Part shown: in pieces, positions 9,567-19,019 of the stretch
How the letters are laid out: each line of letters starts with the position of its first letter
Numbering within the stretch: the stretch's first letter is position 1
Assembly: GCF_000719705.1 (NCBI RefSeq)
Contig: NZ_JOHO01000003.1
Location: forward strand, 248,001-312,000
From: Streptomyces sp. NRRL S-350
Lineage (GTDB): Bacteria > Actinomycetota > Actinomycetes > Streptomycetales > Streptomycetaceae
Direction: 5' to 3'
Length of the DNA stretch: 64,000 nt
The notes under the pieces: model-generated
The model's database searches: none
Told to the model about the DNA's origin: nothing
The model's input: the letters and a program-made list of their open reading frames with translations, nothing else
Program-made: the position numbers and the translations under genes

Positions 9567-9938
9567 GTGATCCAGCAGGAGTCGCGACTGCGTGTTGCCG
9601 ACAACACTGGTGCCAAGGAGATCCTTTGCATCCGTGTTCTCGGTGGCTCCGGTCGCCGCTACGCCGGAATCGGGGACGTCATCGTCGCGACCGTCAAGGA
9701 CGCGATCCCCGGTGGTTCGGTGAAGAAGGGTGACGTCGTCAAGTGCGTCGTCGTCCGCACCGTCAAGGAGCGTCGTCGTCCGGATGGCTCGTACATCCGC
9801 TTCGACGAGAACGCCGCTGTCGTGCTGAAGAACACCGAGGGTGACCCCCGTGGCACCCGCATCTTCGGCCCGGTCGGCCGCGAGCTGCGCGACAAGAAGT
9901 TCATGAAGATCATCTCGCTGGCGCCGGAGGTGCTCTAA
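9567..9938 (+). CDS. rplN: 50S ribosomal protein L14
   Basis: 123 residues from a GTG start 6 nt after a CAGGAG ribosome site. It opens [18 protein letters not shown], near universal in bacterial L14. L14 contacts 16S rRNA in an intersubunit bridge. It begins the spc-type gene series (rplN-rplX-rplE-rpsZ-rpsH). Confidence 0.98.
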   Translation: MIQQESRLRVADNTGAKEILCIRVLGGSGRRYAGIGDVIVATVKDAIPGGSVKKGDVVKCVVVRTVKERRRPDGSYIRFDENAAVVLKNTEGDPRGTRIFGPVGRELRDKKFMKIISLAPEVL

Positions 9939-9941
9939 CCC

Positions 9942-10265
9942 ATGGCGAACAGCATGAAGATCAAGAAGGGTGACCTGGTTCAGGTCATCACCGGCAAGGA
10001 CAAGGGCAAGCAGGGCAAGGTCATCCAGGCCATGCCGGCTGAGAACAAGGTCCTGGTCGAGGGTGTGAACCGGGTCAAGAAGCACACCAAGCCGGGTCCG
10101 GGCACTCAGGGTGGCATCGTCACCGTCGAGGCCCCGGTTCACGTCTCCAACGTCCAGCTGGTCGTGGAGAAGGACGGCAAGAAGGTCGTCACCCGCGTTG
10201 GCTACCGCTTCGACGACGAGGGCAACAAGATCCGCGTTGCCAAGCGAACCGGTGAGGACATCTGA
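9942..10265 (+). CDS. rplX: 50S ribosomal protein L24
   Basis: 107 residues with an N-terminal KOW motif ([20 protein letters not shown]). L24 is an assembly initiator protein of the 50S subunit. It sits 3 nt after rplN and overlaps rplE in TGATG. Confidence 0.97.
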   Translation: MANSMKIKKGDLVQVITGKDKGKQGKVIQAMPAENKVLVEGVNRVKKHTKPGPGTQGGIVTVEAPVHVSNVQLVVEKDGKKVVTRVGYRFDDEGNKIRVAKRTGEDI

Positions 10266-10834
10266 TGTCTGAGACGTCTGTTGAGAAGGTGACCCCCCGT
10301 CTCAAGGAGCGTTACAACTCCGAGATCAAGGGTCAGCTGCACGAGCAGTTCTCGTACGAGAACGTCATGCTGGTCCCCGGCCTGGTCAAGGTCGTGGTCA
10401 ACATGGGTGTCGGCGAGGCCGCCCGTGACAGCAAGCTGATCGAGGGCGCGATCCGCGACCTGACCGCGATCACCGGTCAGAAGCCGGCCGTGACCAAGGC
10501 TCGCAAGTCCATCGCGCAGTTCAAGCTGCGCGAGGGCCAGCCGATCGGCACGCACGTCACCCTCCGTGGTGACCGCATGTGGGAGTTCCTGGACCGTCTG
10601 GTGTCGCTGGCCCTGCCGCGTATCCGTGACTTCCGCGGCCTCTCCCCGAAGCAGTTCGACGGCCGTGGCAACTACACCTTCGGTCTGACCGAGCAGGTTA
10701 TGTTCCACGAGATCGACCAGGACAAGGTCGACCGTCAGCGCGGTATGGACATCACCGTCGTGACCACCGCTCAGACCGACGACGAGGGCCGGGCGCTCCT
10801 GCGCGCTCTGGGCTTCCCGTTCAAGGAGGCGTGA
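10265..10834 (+). CDS. rplE: 50S ribosomal protein L5
   Basis: 189 residues; the core [19 protein letters not shown] and [15 protein letters not shown] segments identify L5, the 5S rRNA-binding protein of the central protuberance. The first eight residues are a short extension relative to E. coli. The next gene starts 4 nt after the stop. Confidence 0.97.
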   Translation: MSETSVEKVTPRLKERYNSEIKGQLHEQFSYENVMLVPGLVKVVVNMGVGEAARDSKLIEGAIRDLTAITGQKPAVTKARKSIAQFKLREGQPIGTHVTLRGDRMWEFLDRLVSLALPRIRDFRGLSPKQFDGRGNYTFGLTEQVMFHEIDQDKVDRQRGMDITVVTTAQTDDEGRALLRALGFPFKEA

Positions 10835-10838
10835 GCCA

Positions 10839-11024
10839 ATGGCGAAGAAGTCCCTCATTGCGAAGTCCGAGCGCAAGCCGAAGTTCGGCGTCCGGGCCTA
10901 CACCCGGTGCCAGCGCTGCGGCCGTCCGCACTCGGTGTACCGCAAGTTCGGCCTCTGCCGTGTGTGCCTCCGTGAGATGGCGCACCGCGGCGAGCTGCCG
11001 GGCGTGACCAAGAGCTCCTGGTAG
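10839..11024 (+). CDS. rpsZ: 30S ribosomal protein S14, zinc-binding (type Z)
   Basis: 61 residues with Cys24-Cys27 and Cys40-Cys43 (CQRC ... CRVC), the zinc-binding short form of S14. Actinobacteria often carry a second, Cys-free rpsN under zinc-responsive Zur control elsewhere; this is the housekeeping copy. It is followed by an unusually long spacer before rpsH. Confidence 0.97.
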   Translation: MAKKSLIAKSERKPKFGVRAYTRCQRCGRPHSVYRKFGLCRVCLREMAHRGELPGVTKSSW

Positions 11025-11309
11025 TCCTCTCCCCGTAGAGGGCCAGCACTCTAGGCACAGCTAACAGAGCAGAGGTGCCCGATCCCACACCGGCTCGTTT
11101 TGGGCCTCCTTGCGGAATCCCGTAAGGTTGTGGGGTCGGGCCCCCTGCCACGGCCTCCCCATGGATGTCCGTGGTCCTCTTCTGGGAGGGCTCGCACCCA
11201 GTCTTACTACGTCGTAGGTCCCCTGCGCTTGTGCCCCTGACGAACTCGCGAGAGTGCGACGGGGGGACCTGGTGCGGAGAAACCACGGCGAGAGAGGCCT
11301 GAGGCCATC
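11025..11309 (+). other. Structured spacer between rpsZ and rpsH
   Basis: This 285-nt gap inside a tightly packed ribosomal operon contains no credible gene. It has a long-range inverted repeat (CCCGATCCCACA at 11078-11089 with TGTGGGGTCGGG at 11129-11140, one U-G pair) and a second one (AGGTCCCC at 11216-11223 with GGGGACCT at 11263-11270). These could form a leader structure for rpsH or reflect an internal promoter; neither is proven. Confidence 0.35.
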
Positions 11310-11717
11310 ATGACCATGACCGACCCCATCGCAGACATGCTCACGCGTCTGCGTAACGCGAACTCGGCGTACCACGACACCGTGGCGATGCCGGCTAGCA
11401 AGATCAAGGCGCACGTCGCCCAGATCCTGCAGCAGGAGGGGTACATCTCCTCCTACAAGGTTGAGGAGCCCGTCGAGGGCGAGGTCGGCAAGAAGCTGAC
11501 CATCGAGCTCAAGTTCGGCCCCAACCGTGAGCGCTCCATCGCCGGCATCAAGCGCATCAGCAAGCCGGGTCTGCGCGTTTACGCAAAGTCCACCAACCTG
11601 CCGAAGGTGCTCGGCGGCCTGGGCGTGGCGATCATCTCCACGTCCTCCGGTCTCCTCACCGACAAGCAGGCTGCCAAGAAGGGCGTAGGCGGAGAAGTTC
11701 TCGCCTACGTCTGGTAA
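11310..11717 (+). CDS. rpsH: 30S ribosomal protein S8
   Basis: 135 residues, [19 protein letters not shown] start; the C-terminal [12 protein letters not shown] signature is present. S8 is a primary binder of the 16S central domain, and in E. coli it is the translational repressor of the spc operon. The gene is preceded by a 285-nt spacer instead of the few bases seen between its neighbours. Confidence 0.98.
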   Translation: MTMTDPIADMLTRLRNANSAYHDTVAMPASKIKAHVAQILQQEGYISSYKVEEPVEGEVGKKLTIELKFGPNRERSIAGIKRISKPGLRVYAKSTNLPKVLGGLGVAIISTSSGLLTDKQAAKKGVGGEVLAYVW

Positions 11718-11739
11718 TTCGGGAAACGGAGGTACAGCA

Positions 11740-12279
11740 ATGTCGCGCATTGGACGGCTGCCCATCCCGGTTCCCGCCGGCGTGGACGTCACCATCGATG
11801 GCCAGGCGGTCTCGGTGAAGGGCCCCAAGGGCACCCTCACCCACCACGTCGCCGCGCCGATCGAGATCGGCAAGGGCGAGGACGGCACGCTGCTCGTCAC
11901 CCGCCCCAACGACGAGCGTCAGTCGAAGGCCCTGCACGGCCTTTCCCGCACGCTGGTGGCGAACATGATCACCGGCGTGACCGCGGGCTACCGCAAGTCG
12001 CTGGAGATCAGCGGTGTTGGCTATCGAGTCCTGGCGAAGGGCTCCGACATGGAGTTCCAGCTCGGCTACAGCCACCCGATCCTGGTCGAGGCCCCGGAGG
12101 GCATCACCTTCGTCGTCGAGTCGGCCACCAAGTTCCACGTGGACGGCATCGACAAGCAGAAGGTCGGCGAGGTCGCCGCGAAGATCCGCAAGCTGCGCAA
12201 GCCCGACCCGTACAAGGCCAAGGGCGTCAAGTACGCGGGCGAGGTCATCCGCCGCAAGGTCGGAAAGAGTGGTAAGTAA
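11740..12279 (+). CDS. rplF: 50S ribosomal protein L6
   Basis: 179 residues, [17 protein letters not shown] start and the C-terminal [19 protein letters not shown] signature at the 23S sarcin-ricin contact. A GGAGG ribosome site precedes the ATG. It is followed by rplR after 3 nt. Confidence 0.98.
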   Translation: MSRIGRLPIPVPAGVDVTIDGQAVSVKGPKGTLTHHVAAPIEIGKGEDGTLLVTRPNDERQSKALHGLSRTLVANMITGVTAGYRKSLEISGVGYRVLAKGSDMEFQLGYSHPILVEAPEGITFVVESATKFHVDGIDKQKVGEVAAKIRKLRKPDPYKAKGVKYAGEVIRRKVGKSGK

Positions 12280-12282
12280 GCG

Positions 12283-12666
12283 ATGAGCGTCTCTGTCAAG
12301 ATCGGCAAGGGCAACGCCTACAAGAGCGCCGCTCGTAAGCGCCGCGCGATCCGCGTTCGCAAGCGCGTCGTCGGCACCGAGGTGCGTCCGCGCCTCGTGG
12401 TGACGCGCTCGAACCGTCACATGGTCGCCCAGGTCATCGACGACGCCAAGGGTCACACCCTGGCGTCGGCGTCCACCCTCGACGTGTCCATCAAGGGCGC
12501 CGAGGGCGACAAGACCGAGCTGGCCAAGAAGGTCGGGAGCCTGGTCGCCGAGCGCGCCAAGGCCGCCGGCATCGAGGCGGTCGTCTTCGACCGCGCGGGC
12601 AACCGGTACGCAGGCCGCATCGCCGCTCTGGCCGATGCTGCCCGTGAGGCCGGGCTCGACTTCTAA
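12283..12666 (+). CDS. rplR: 50S ribosomal protein L18
   Basis: 127 residues with the basic N-terminus [12 protein letters not shown] and a 5S rRNA-binding core ([32 protein letters not shown]). It works with L5 at the central protuberance. Confidence 0.98.
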   Translation: MSVSVKIGKGNAYKSAARKRRAIRVRKRVVGTEVRPRLVVTRSNRHMVAQVIDDAKGHTLASASTLDVSIKGAEGDKTELAKKVGSLVAERAKAAGIEAVVFDRAGNRYAGRIAALADAAREAGLDF

Positions 12667-12714
12667 GCCGCTCGTCGGCTCAGTCGACGGACGTAATCGA
12701 GAGAGGTAATTCCA

Positions 12715-13338
12715 ATGGCTGGACCCCAGCGCCGCGGTAGCGGCGCCGGCGGCGGCACCGGCGGTGGCGAGCGGCGCGACCGTAAGCGCGACGACCGGGG
12801 CAACGCCCCCGCCGTCGAGAAGACCGCTTACGTCGAGCGTGTCGTTGCGATCAACCGTGTCGCCAAGGTTGTCAAGGGTGGTCGTCGTTTCAGCTTCACC
12901 GCGCTGGTCGTGGTGGGCGACGGTGACGGCACCGTAGGTGTCGGCTACGGGAAGGCGAAGGAGGTTCCGGCCGCCATCGCCAAGGGTGTTGAGGAGGCCA
13001 AGAAGAACTTCTTCAAGGTCCCCCGTATCCAGGGCACCATCCCGCACCCGATCCAGGGTGAGAAGGCCGCCGGCGTCGTGCTGCTGAAGCCCGCCGCCCC
13101 CGGTACCGGTGTTATCGCCGGTGGTCCGGTGCGCGCCGTCCTGGAGTGCGCCGGCATCCACGACATCCTGTCGAAGTCGCTCGGCTCGGACAACGCGATC
13201 AACATCGTGCACGCCACCGTGGCCGCTCTGAAGGGCCTCGTGCGCCCCGAGGAGATCGCCGCCCGCCGTGGCCTGCCGCTGGAGGACGTTGCTCCCGCCG
13301 CTCTGCTGCGGGCTCGTGCTGCAGGGGTGAGCGCCTGA
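12715..13338 (+). CDS. rpsE: 30S ribosomal protein S5
   Basis: 207 residues. A Gly/Arg-rich N-terminal extension of about 35 residues precedes the S5 double-stranded RNA-binding fold ([33 protein letters not shown]) and its C-terminal domain. S5 influences decoding accuracy. The ATG is preceded by GAGAGAGG. It overlaps rpmD in TGATG. Confidence 0.97.
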   Translation: MAGPQRRGSGAGGGTGGGERRDRKRDDRGNAPAVEKTAYVERVVAINRVAKVVKGGRRFSFTALVVVGDGDGTVGVGYGKAKEVPAAIAKGVEEAKKNFFKVPRIQGTIPHPIQGEKAAGVVLLKPAAPGTGVIAGGPVRAVLECAGIHDILSKSLGSDNAINIVHATVAALKGLVRPEEIAARRGLPLEDVAPAALLRARAAGVSA

Positions 13339-13520
13339 TGGCTCGCCTGAAGATCACGCAGACCAAGTCGTACATCGGCAGCAAGCAGAACCACCGTGAC
13401 ACCCTGCGTTCGCTTGGTCTCAAGCGCATGCACGACGTCGTGGTGAAGGAGGACCGTCCCGAGATCCGCGGGATGGCCCACACGGTCCGTCACCTGGTGA
13501 CGGTTGAGGAGGTGGACTGA
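13338..13520 (+). CDS. rpmD: 50S ribosomal protein L30
   Basis: 60 residues: [20 protein letters not shown] through [17 protein letters not shown], the complete L30 fold. The frame is open upstream over rpsE, but the ATG shared with the rpsE stop gives exactly the family start. rplO follows after 2 nt. Confidence 0.96.
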   Translation: MARLKITQTKSYIGSKQNHRDTLRSLGLKRMHDVVVKEDRPEIRGMAHTVRHLVTVEEVD

Positions 13521-13522
13521 TC

Positions 13523-13975
13523 ATGGGCGACAACCCGATCAAGATCCACAACCTGCGTCCCGCCCCGGGTGCCAAGACCGACAAGATCCGCGTGGGTCGT
13601 GGTGAGGGTTCCAAGGGCAAGACCGCCGGTCGTGGTACCAAGGGCACCAAGGCCCGCTACCAGGTTCCGCAGCGCTTCGAGGGTGGCCAGATGCCGCTCC
13701 ACATGCGCCTGCCGAAGCTGAAGGGCTTCAAGAACCCGTTCAAGATCACGTTCCAGGTTGTCAACCTCGACAAGCTGGCCGAGCTCTACCCGCAGGGTGG
13801 CGAGGTCACCGTCGAGGACCTGGTCGCCAAGGGCGCGGTTCGCAAGAACTCCCTCGTCAAGGTGCTCGGCACCGGCGAGGTCTCGGTTGCGCTGCAGGTG
13901 ACGGTCGACGCCGTCTCCGGCTCGGCCGCCGAGAAGATCAAGGCCGCCGGCGGTACGGTCAACGAGCTCATCTGA
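13523..13975 (+). CDS. rplO: 50S ribosomal protein L15
   Basis: 150 residues with the glycine-rich basic N-terminal arm ([18 protein letters not shown]) and the [12 protein letters not shown] end typical of L15. It is a late assembly protein. It is the last gene before a strong terminator, so secY does not simply share this transcript. Confidence 0.97.
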   Translation: MGDNPIKIHNLRPAPGAKTDKIRVGRGEGSKGKTAGRGTKGTKARYQVPQRFEGGQMPLHMRLPKLKGFKNPFKITFQVVNLDKLAELYPQGGEVTVEDLVAKGAVRKNSLVKVLGTGEVSVALQVTVDAVSGSAAEKIKAAGGTVNELI

Positions 13976-13994
13976 GCCCGCTGACACCCGGCTT

Positions 13995-14038
13995 CGAGCC
14001 CCGCACCTCCTCCGGGAGGTGCGGGGCTCGCGCCTTTT
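13995..14038 (+). terminator. Intrinsic terminator after rplO
   Basis: Perfect 16-bp stem (CGAGCCCCGCACCTCC and complement) with a TCCG loop, followed by CGCC and TTTT. It starts 19 bases after the rplO stop and separates the spc genes from secY. Confidence 0.9.
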
Positions 14039-14343
14039 CCGGCACCGTGCGGGTGCCGACGGCCCGATTCCGCCGCGCCGAGGTCGCGGCGGGACACCCG
14101 GCGGTCGCGCCCCCGCGGGGCCGTCGTTCTTTTGTGTGGCAAACCCGGGCATCCCGTACCCCGTGAGTGGGGGACGGGCCGTACGCGCTTCTTAGGAGTG
14201 GCCGCGCACTGTTAGAGTCCGTGGAGTTCCCTTGTAGGCTGCGCGTAGGCTCGCCTGTGCCGTCTGTACGGGAGCCCGTACCGCAAACTCCCATTCAGGA
14301 CCGACCCTCCCGCCGACGACGTGCGGGAGGCGCAGGAGGCACC
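14039..14343 (+). other. secY upstream region
   Basis: About 300 nt with no convincing gene. The best promoter candidate is TTCTTA at 14189 with TAGAGT at 14213 (18-bp spacer). Two further TAGGCT hexamers occur at 14235 and 14246. The segment ends with AGGAGG four bases before the secY GTG. Confidence 0.4.
14189..14218 (+). promoter_or_regulatory. Candidate secY-adk promoter
   Basis: TTCTTA, 18-bp spacer, TAGAGT. The -10 fits the Streptomyces housekeeping consensus; the -35 is imperfect. Its position downstream of a strong terminator supports the need for a promoter here. Confidence 0.35.
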
Positions 14344-15654
14344 GTGCTCAGTGCGTTCGCGCGGGCGTTCCAGACGCCCGACCTGCGCAAGAAGCTGCTG
14401 TTCACGCTGGGCATCATGGTGCTGTTCCGGCTGGGCTCGCACATTCCGATGCCGGGCGTGAGTTTCACGGCCGTGAACGAGTGTGTGAAGGAGACCAAGA
14501 ACAGCGGCCTCTTCGGGCTCGTCAACCTGTTCAGCGGTGGCGCGCTCCTCCAGTTGACGATCTTCGCCCTCGGCATCATGCCGTACATCACGGCGAGCAT
14601 CATCCTCCAGCTCCTCACCGTCGTGATCCCGCGGCTCGAGGCGCTGAAGAAGGAGGGCCAGGCCGGCCAGGCCAAGATCACCCAGTACACCCGCTACCTC
14701 ACCATCGCGCTCGCCGTGCTCCAGGGCACCGGCATCATCGCGACGGCCTCCAGCGGTGCCCTGTTCTCCGGTTGCCCGGTGGCCAACCAGATCGTCCCCG
14801 ACACCGGGGTGTTCCGGATCGCCGTCATGGTCCTCACGATGACCGCCGGCACCAGCGTGATCATGTGGCTGGGCGAGCTGATCACCGACCGCGGCATCGG
14901 CAACGGCATGTCGCTGCTGATCTTCACCTCGATCGCGGCCCAGTTCCCGTCCTCGATGTGGGCGATCAAGCAGTCCGGCACCATCGGCGGCGGCTGGGTC
15001 GAGTTCCTCTCGGTGGTCGCGGTCGGCATCATCGTCGTGATGCTGGTCATCTTCGTCGAGCAGGCCCAGCGCCGGATCCCGGTCCAGTACGCGAAGCGGA
15101 TGATCGGCCGCCGGGCGTTCGGCGGGACCTCGACCTACATCCCGCTCAAGGTGAACCAGGCCGGTGTCATCCCGGTCATCTTCGCCTCGTCGCTGCTGTA
15201 CATCCCGGCCCTGGTGGTCCAGCTGACCAACAGCCAAGCGGGTTGGGCCACGTGGATCCGGACGAACTTCGTCAAGGGTGACCACCCGATCTACATGGCG
15301 ACCTACTTCCTGCTGATCGTCTTCTTCGCCTTCTTCTACGTCGCGATCTCCTTCAACCCCGAAGAAGTTGCCGACAATATGAAGAAGTATGGTGGGTTCA
15401 TCCCGGGCATCCGGGCCGGCCGGCCGACGGCCGAGTACCTGAACTACGTGCTGACCCGAATCACGTGGCCGGGTTCGCTCTACCTGGGCCTGATCGCGTT
15501 GATCCCGATGATCGCCCTGGTCGCCTTCGGACAGCAGACCAACTTCCCGTTCGGCGGCACCAGCGTGCTCATCGTCGTCGGCGTCGGACTCGAAACTGTG
15601 AAGCAGATCGAGAGCCAGCTCCAGCAGCGCAATTACGAAGGGTTCCTCCGCTGA
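14344..15654 (+). CDS. secY: Protein translocase subunit SecY
   Basis: 436 residues with ten predicted membrane helices, the channel of the Sec translocon. The frame stays open upstream, but GTG at 14344 sits four bases after AGGAGG and gives the family start (LSAFARAFQTPDLRKKLL). The plug and helix regions (PFGGTSVLIVVGVGLETVKQ near the C-terminus) are recognisable. The stop overlaps adk in TGATG, the classical secY-adk coupling. Confidence 0.97.
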   Translation: MLSAFARAFQTPDLRKKLLFTLGIMVLFRLGSHIPMPGVSFTAVNECVKETKNSGLFGLVNLFSGGALLQLTIFALGIMPYITASIILQLLTVVIPRLEALKKEGQAGQAKITQYTRYLTIALAVLQGTGIIATASSGALFSGCPVANQIVPDTGVFRIAVMVLTMTAGTSVIMWLGELITDRGIGNGMSLLIFTSIAAQFPSSMWAIKQSGTIGGGWVEFLSVVAVGIIVVMLVIFVEQAQRRIPVQYAKRMIGRRAFGGTSTYIPLKVNQAGVIPVIFASSLLYIPALVVQLTNSQAGWATWIRTNFVKGDHPIYMATYFLLIVFFAFFYVAISFNPEEVADNMKKYGGFIPGIRAGRPTAEYLNYVLTRITWPGSLYLGLIALIPMIALVAFGQQTNFPFGGTSVLIVVGVGLETVKQIESQLQQRNYEGFLR

Positions 15655-16307
15655 TGCGAATCGTCCTCGTTGGTCCTCCCGGGGCCGGGAAGGGTACTCA
15701 GGCGCACCTGCTCGCCAAGACCCTGTCCATCCCCCATATCTCCACCGGAGACCTGTTCCGCGCCAACATCGGCCAGGGCACCCCGCTGGGGCTCGAGGCC
15801 AAGGGCTACATGGATGCGGGCCGGCTCGTGCCGGACGAGGTCACCATCGGGATGGCCAAGGACCGGATGCTCCAGTCCGACGCCGCCAACGGCTTCCTGC
15901 TCGACGGCTTCCCGCGCAACCTGGGGCAGGCCAAGGCGCTCGACGAGTTCCTCGCCGAGCAGGGCATCAAGCTGGACGGCGTCCTGGACCTGGAGGTCCC
16001 CGAGGACGAGGTCGTGAAGCGGATCGCGGGCCGTCGCCTGTGCCGCAACAACGGCAGCCACGTGTTCCACGTGGCGTACAACCCGCCGAAGGCCGAGGGC
16101 GTCTGCGACGAGTGCGGCGGCGAGCTGTTCCAGCGCTCGGACGACACCGAGGAGGCCGTGCGGGTCCGGCTGGAGGAGTACCACTCCAAGACCGAGCCGA
16201 TCATCGGCTACTACCAGGACCAGGGGCTGCTGGTGACCATCCCGGCCCTCGGCACGGTGGACGAGGTCACCGCGCGCGCGATCGAGGCGCTGAAGCAGGA
16301 CAGCTGA
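15654..16307 (+). CDS. adk: Adenylate kinase
   Basis: 217 residues catalysing ATP + AMP = 2 ADP. The P-loop GPPGAGKGT is at residues 7-15; the AMP site (HISTGDLFRANI) and DGFPRNLGQA follow. The long-form LID domain contains one Cys in the first knuckle and a CDEC pair in the second, so full four-Cys zinc binding is doubtful. It overlaps secY by one base. Confidence 0.97.
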   Translation: MRIVLVGPPGAGKGTQAHLLAKTLSIPHISTGDLFRANIGQGTPLGLEAKGYMDAGRLVPDEVTIGMAKDRMLQSDAANGFLLDGFPRNLGQAKALDEFLAEQGIKLDGVLDLEVPEDEVVKRIAGRRLCRNNGSHVFHVAYNPPKAEGVCDECGGELFQRSDDTEEAVRVRLEEYHSKTEPIIGYYQDQGLLVTIPALGTVDEVTARAIEALKQDS

Positions 16308-16331
16308 GTCTCTCGGCGAACGTACGACGGT

Positions 16332-16368
16332 ACGGCCGGGTCGCCCGCCCAGCGGGCGGCCCGGCCGT
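16332..16368 (+). terminator. Terminator hairpin between adk and map
   Basis: A 17-bp stem with one U-G pair (ACGGCCGGG-T-CGCCCGC and partner) and a CCA loop, 24 bases after the adk stop. Confidence 0.72.
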
Positions 16369-16423
16369 TTCGGCGTCGTACGGTGGTAGGCAGTGGCAAT
16401 CCGGACTTGGAAGGCGTGACCAG

Positions 16424-17263
16424 ATGGTGGAGATCAAGACCCCCGAGCAGATCGCGAAGATGCGAGCGGCCGGGCTGGTCGTCGCCGAGGCCCTCAAGGC
16501 CTGCCGCGAGGCGGTCGCTCCGGGGGTGACCACCCAGGAGCTCAACGACATCGCGGACAAGGTCATCACCGACCACGGCGCCACCTCGAACTTCCGTGCC
16601 CACCACGGCGGCCTCTGGTTCCCGGGAGTGATCTGCGCCTCGGTGAACAACGAGGTCGTGCACGGCATCCCGGGTGACCGGGTGCTGCAGGAGGGCGACC
16701 TCATCTCGATCGACTGCGGCGCCATCCTGGACGGCTGGCACGGCGACTCGGCCATCTCCGTGGCCGTCGGCGAGGTCCGCCCCGAGGTCGAGATGCTGAG
16801 CCGGGTCACCGAGGGCTCCATGTGGGCCGGCATCGCGCAGATGAAGAAGAACAACCGCCTGGTCGACGTCTCCAAGGCGATCGAGGGCTACATCCGCCGC
16901 CAGCCGCTGCCGCCGAAGGGCAAGTGGGGCATCACCGAGGGCTACGGCGGCCACGGCATCGGCACCGCGATGCACATGGAGCCGCACGTGCTGAACTACG
17001 TCGAGCGCGGCCGCGGCAAGGGCCCGAAGCTGGTCCCCGGCACCGTGCTGGCGATCGAGCCGATGGTCTCGCTGGGCACTCCGCACACCACCGTGCTGGA
17101 CGACGAGTGGACGGTCGTCACCAACGACGGCACCTGGGCCTCGCACTGGGAGCACTCGGTGGCCGTCACCGAGGAGGGCCCGCTGGTGCTGACCGCCTTC
17201 GACGGCGGCAAGGCCGAACTGGCGAAGCTGGGCATCACCGCAGCTCCGGACCCGCTCGCGTAG
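16424..17263 (+). CDS. map: Methionine aminopeptidase, type I
   Basis: 279 residues. The five dinuclear-metal ligands are visible: two Asp in SIDCGAILDGWHGDS, His in YGGHGIGTAMH, Glu in LAIEPMV and Glu in EHSVAVTEEG. It removes the initiator methionine from nascent proteins. The frame is open far upstream into adk, but the ATG gives the family start (VEIKTPEQIAKMRAAG) 8 nt after GGAAGG. A terminator separates it from adk, so it probably has its own promoter. Confidence 0.95.
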   Translation: MVEIKTPEQIAKMRAAGLVVAEALKACREAVAPGVTTQELNDIADKVITDHGATSNFRAHHGGLWFPGVICASVNNEVVHGIPGDRVLQEGDLISIDCGAILDGWHGDSAISVAVGEVRPEVEMLSRVTEGSMWAGIAQMKKNNRLVDVSKAIEGYIRRQPLPPKGKWGITEGYGGHGIGTAMHMEPHVLNYVERGRGKGPKLVPGTVLAIEPMVSLGTPHTTVLDDEWTVVTNDGTWASHWEHSVAVTEEGPLVLTAFDGGKAELAKLGITAAPDPLA

Positions 17264-17302
17264 TCGAGGCGCGGCCCGGGCGCCGTCGCGGCAAGGGGGC
17301 AG

Positions 17303-17333
17303 AGCCCTGGAGGTTTGGACCTCCAGGGCTTTT
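17303..17333 (+). terminator. Intrinsic terminator after map
   Basis: Perfect 12-bp stem AGCCCTGGAGGT with a TTGG loop, running directly into T residues, with more T-rich sequence following. Confidence 0.9.
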
Positions 17334-17404
17334 GTCCTATTTTTATCGGCTGACAGTGGTCCACTGTGACCCGACTGGTTCACGAGCGATGCAGGAGAGA
17401 GCAA

Positions 17405-17830
17405 GTGCTCAAGGGATTCCGCGACTTCATGATGCGCGGCAACGTCGTCGACATGGCCGTCGGTGTGGTCATCGGTGCGGCGTTCACCGCGGTCGTGACC
17501 GGTTTCGTGTCCGCCTTCCTCACCCCGCTCGTCGGCGTGGTGGTCGGCGCGGCCGGCGACTTCAGCTCGTACAAGGCGACGGTGGCCGGAGTCACCTTCC
17601 CCTACGGTCAGTTCCTCAACGTGCTGATCGCGTTCGTGATGACCGCCGCGGTGCTGTACTTCTTCGTGGTGCTGCCGATCACCAAGGCGACCGCGCGCTA
17701 CCTGCCGAAGAAGCCGAAGGCCCCGAAGCGCCCCTGCCCCGAGTGCCTGACGGAGATCCCCCAGGCCGCCCGCCGCTGCTCGGCCTGCACCGCCCAGGTC
17801 GAGCCGCTGAGCGCCCCCGTCGGAGTCTGA
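17405..17830 (+). CDS. mscL: Large-conductance mechanosensitive channel MscL with C-terminal zinc ribbon
   Basis: 141 residues from GTG at 17405 (GGAGAGAG ribosome site). It starts LKGFRDFMMRGNVVDMAVGV, the conserved amphipathic helix and first membrane helix; the second membrane helix is about residues 68-92. The homopentameric channel releases solutes during hypo-osmotic shock. Beyond the usual domain a two-knuckle Cys4 ribbon (Cys111, Cys114, Cys125, Cys128) replaces the usual C-terminal helix bundle. An in-frame start further up (17366) would add a tail unlike the family. Confidence 0.93.
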   Translation: MLKGFRDFMMRGNVVDMAVGVVIGAAFTAVVTGFVSAFLTPLVGVVVGAAGDFSSYKATVAGVTFPYGQFLNVLIAFVMTAAVLYFFVVLPITKATARYLPKKPKAPKRPCPECLTEIPQAARRCSACTAQVEPLSAPVGV

Positions 17831-17869
17831 CGCGGCGCGAGCCGCGCACCGCTCCGCGGGACCTCCGTT

Positions 17870-17898
17870 TTGGTCCACCGGACGCGCTGGCGTAGGAT
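17870..17898 (+). promoter_or_regulatory. Housekeeping promoter of the infA-rpmJ-rpsM-rpsK-rpoA operon
   Basis: TTGGTC, 17-bp spacer, TAGGAT: a close match to the vegetative (HrdB-type) promoter. It gives a predicted leader of roughly 115-120 nt before infA and follows a change of transcription unit after mscL. Confidence 0.65.
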
Positions 17899-18022
17899 GG
17901 ACCGTCGGCTCACTCGTAGCGTGCTTCAGCGCGCCCTCTTCCCCTCGGGGACGGGGTGAACCCAGGTTCGCACGAGCGTTCCGCATACGGTAGCCGGTCC
18001 CGGAAGGTGGATCTCGCAGTTC

Positions 18023-18244
18023 ATGGCTAAGAAGCAAGGCGCCATTGAGATCGAGGGCACCGTGATCGAGTCTCTTCCGAACGCGATGTTCAAGGTCGAG
18101 CTGCAGAACGGTCACAAGGTCCTCGCGCACATCAGTGGCAAGATGCGCATGCACTACATCCGCATCCTGCCGGACGACCGGGTCGTCGTGGAGCTCAGCC
18201 CCTACGACCTCACGCGCGGGCGGATCGTCTACCGCTACAAGTAA
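18023..18244 (+). CDS. infA: Translation initiation factor IF-1
   Basis: 73 residues, an S1/OB-fold protein ([20 protein letters not shown] ... [13 protein letters not shown]) that occupies the A site of the 30S subunit during initiation. Length and ends match the family exactly. rpmJ follows after 33 nt. Confidence 0.98.
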   Translation: MAKKQGAIEIEGTVIESLPNAMFKVELQNGHKVLAHISGKMRMHYIRILPDDRVVVELSPYDLTRGRIVYRYK

Positions 18245-18277
18245 GAACGTCAGACTCTAGACCCGGAGAACCTGAAC

Positions 18278-18391
18278 ATGAAGGTCAAGCCGAGCGTCAA
18301 GAAGATCTGCGACAAGTGCAAGGTGATCCGCCGTCACGGCCGGGTCATGGTGATCTGCGACAACCTGCGTCACAAGCAGCGCCAGGGCTGA
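18278..18391 (+). CDS. rpmJ: 50S ribosomal protein L36
   Basis: A 37-codon gene translating to [20 protein letters not shown] and ending NLRHKQRQG. The zinc ribbon ligands Cys11, Cys14, Cys27 and His32 are present. A CCGGAGAA ribosome site lies 8 nt upstream. This is the zinc-containing form of L36 in its usual place between infA and rpsM. Confidence 0.96.
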   Translation: MKVKPSVKKICDKCKVIRRHGRVMVICDNLRHKQRQG

Positions 18392-18566
18392 TCTCTCCCC
18401 AGCATTTCTCGTAGTACTTCGCGCGACGCGAAAACGTCATAAGCGGGCTACCCGATCCGTCCCCCGTGGACGGACTGCCGCCCCCGGTCAGAGGCCGGGG
18501 CTCCATCGTCGAGAGGCGAAGGGGTAGGTAGCACGCAAGACCTCTGAAGAACCACAGGAGCCTTGA

Positions 18567-18947
18567 ATGGCACGCCTCGCCGGCGTTGATCTCCCCCGTG
18601 AGAAGCGGATCGAGATCGCCCTTACCTACGTGTACGGCATCGGTCGTACCCGCGCCCAGCAGACCCTGGCCGAGACCGGCGTCAACCCGGATGTCCGCGT
18701 TCGCGACATCTCCGAGGAAGACCTCGTCAAGCTGGGCCAGTACATCGACGCCAACTACACGGTCGAGGGTGACCTCCGCCGTGAGGTGGCCGCCGACATC
18801 CGCCGCAAGGTCGAGATCGGCTGCTACGAGGGTCTGCGTCACCGCCGTGGCCTGCCGGTCCGCGGCCAGCGCACCCACACCAACGCGCGTACCCGCAAGG
18901 GCCCGCGTCGCGCGATCGCCGGCAAGAAGAAGCCGGGCAAGAAGTAG
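18567..18947 (+). CDS. rpsM: 30S ribosomal protein S13
   Basis: 126 residues beginning [20 protein letters not shown] with the helix-two-turn-helix region and a basic C-terminal tail that contacts P-site tRNA ([16 protein letters not shown]). The 175-nt spacer before it contains several short GC hairpins but no gene. Confidence 0.98.
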   Translation: MARLAGVDLPREKRIEIALTYVYGIGRTRAQQTLAETGVNPDVRVRDISEEDLVKLGQYIDANYTVEGDLRREVAADIRRKVEIGCYEGLRHRRGLPVRGQRTHTNARTRKGPRRAIAGKKKPGKK

Positions 18948-19019
18948 TCCGTCCCGTCACCGGACATCCCTCCGGCCCGCGGGTCAGCGGACCGACCACC
19001 TCAGTAGGAGAACAGACTT

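Noticed and set aside
15864..16160. Calling adenylate kinase a zinc enzyme
   Set aside because: Only three of the four LID cysteine positions look suitable, so zinc binding is left open.
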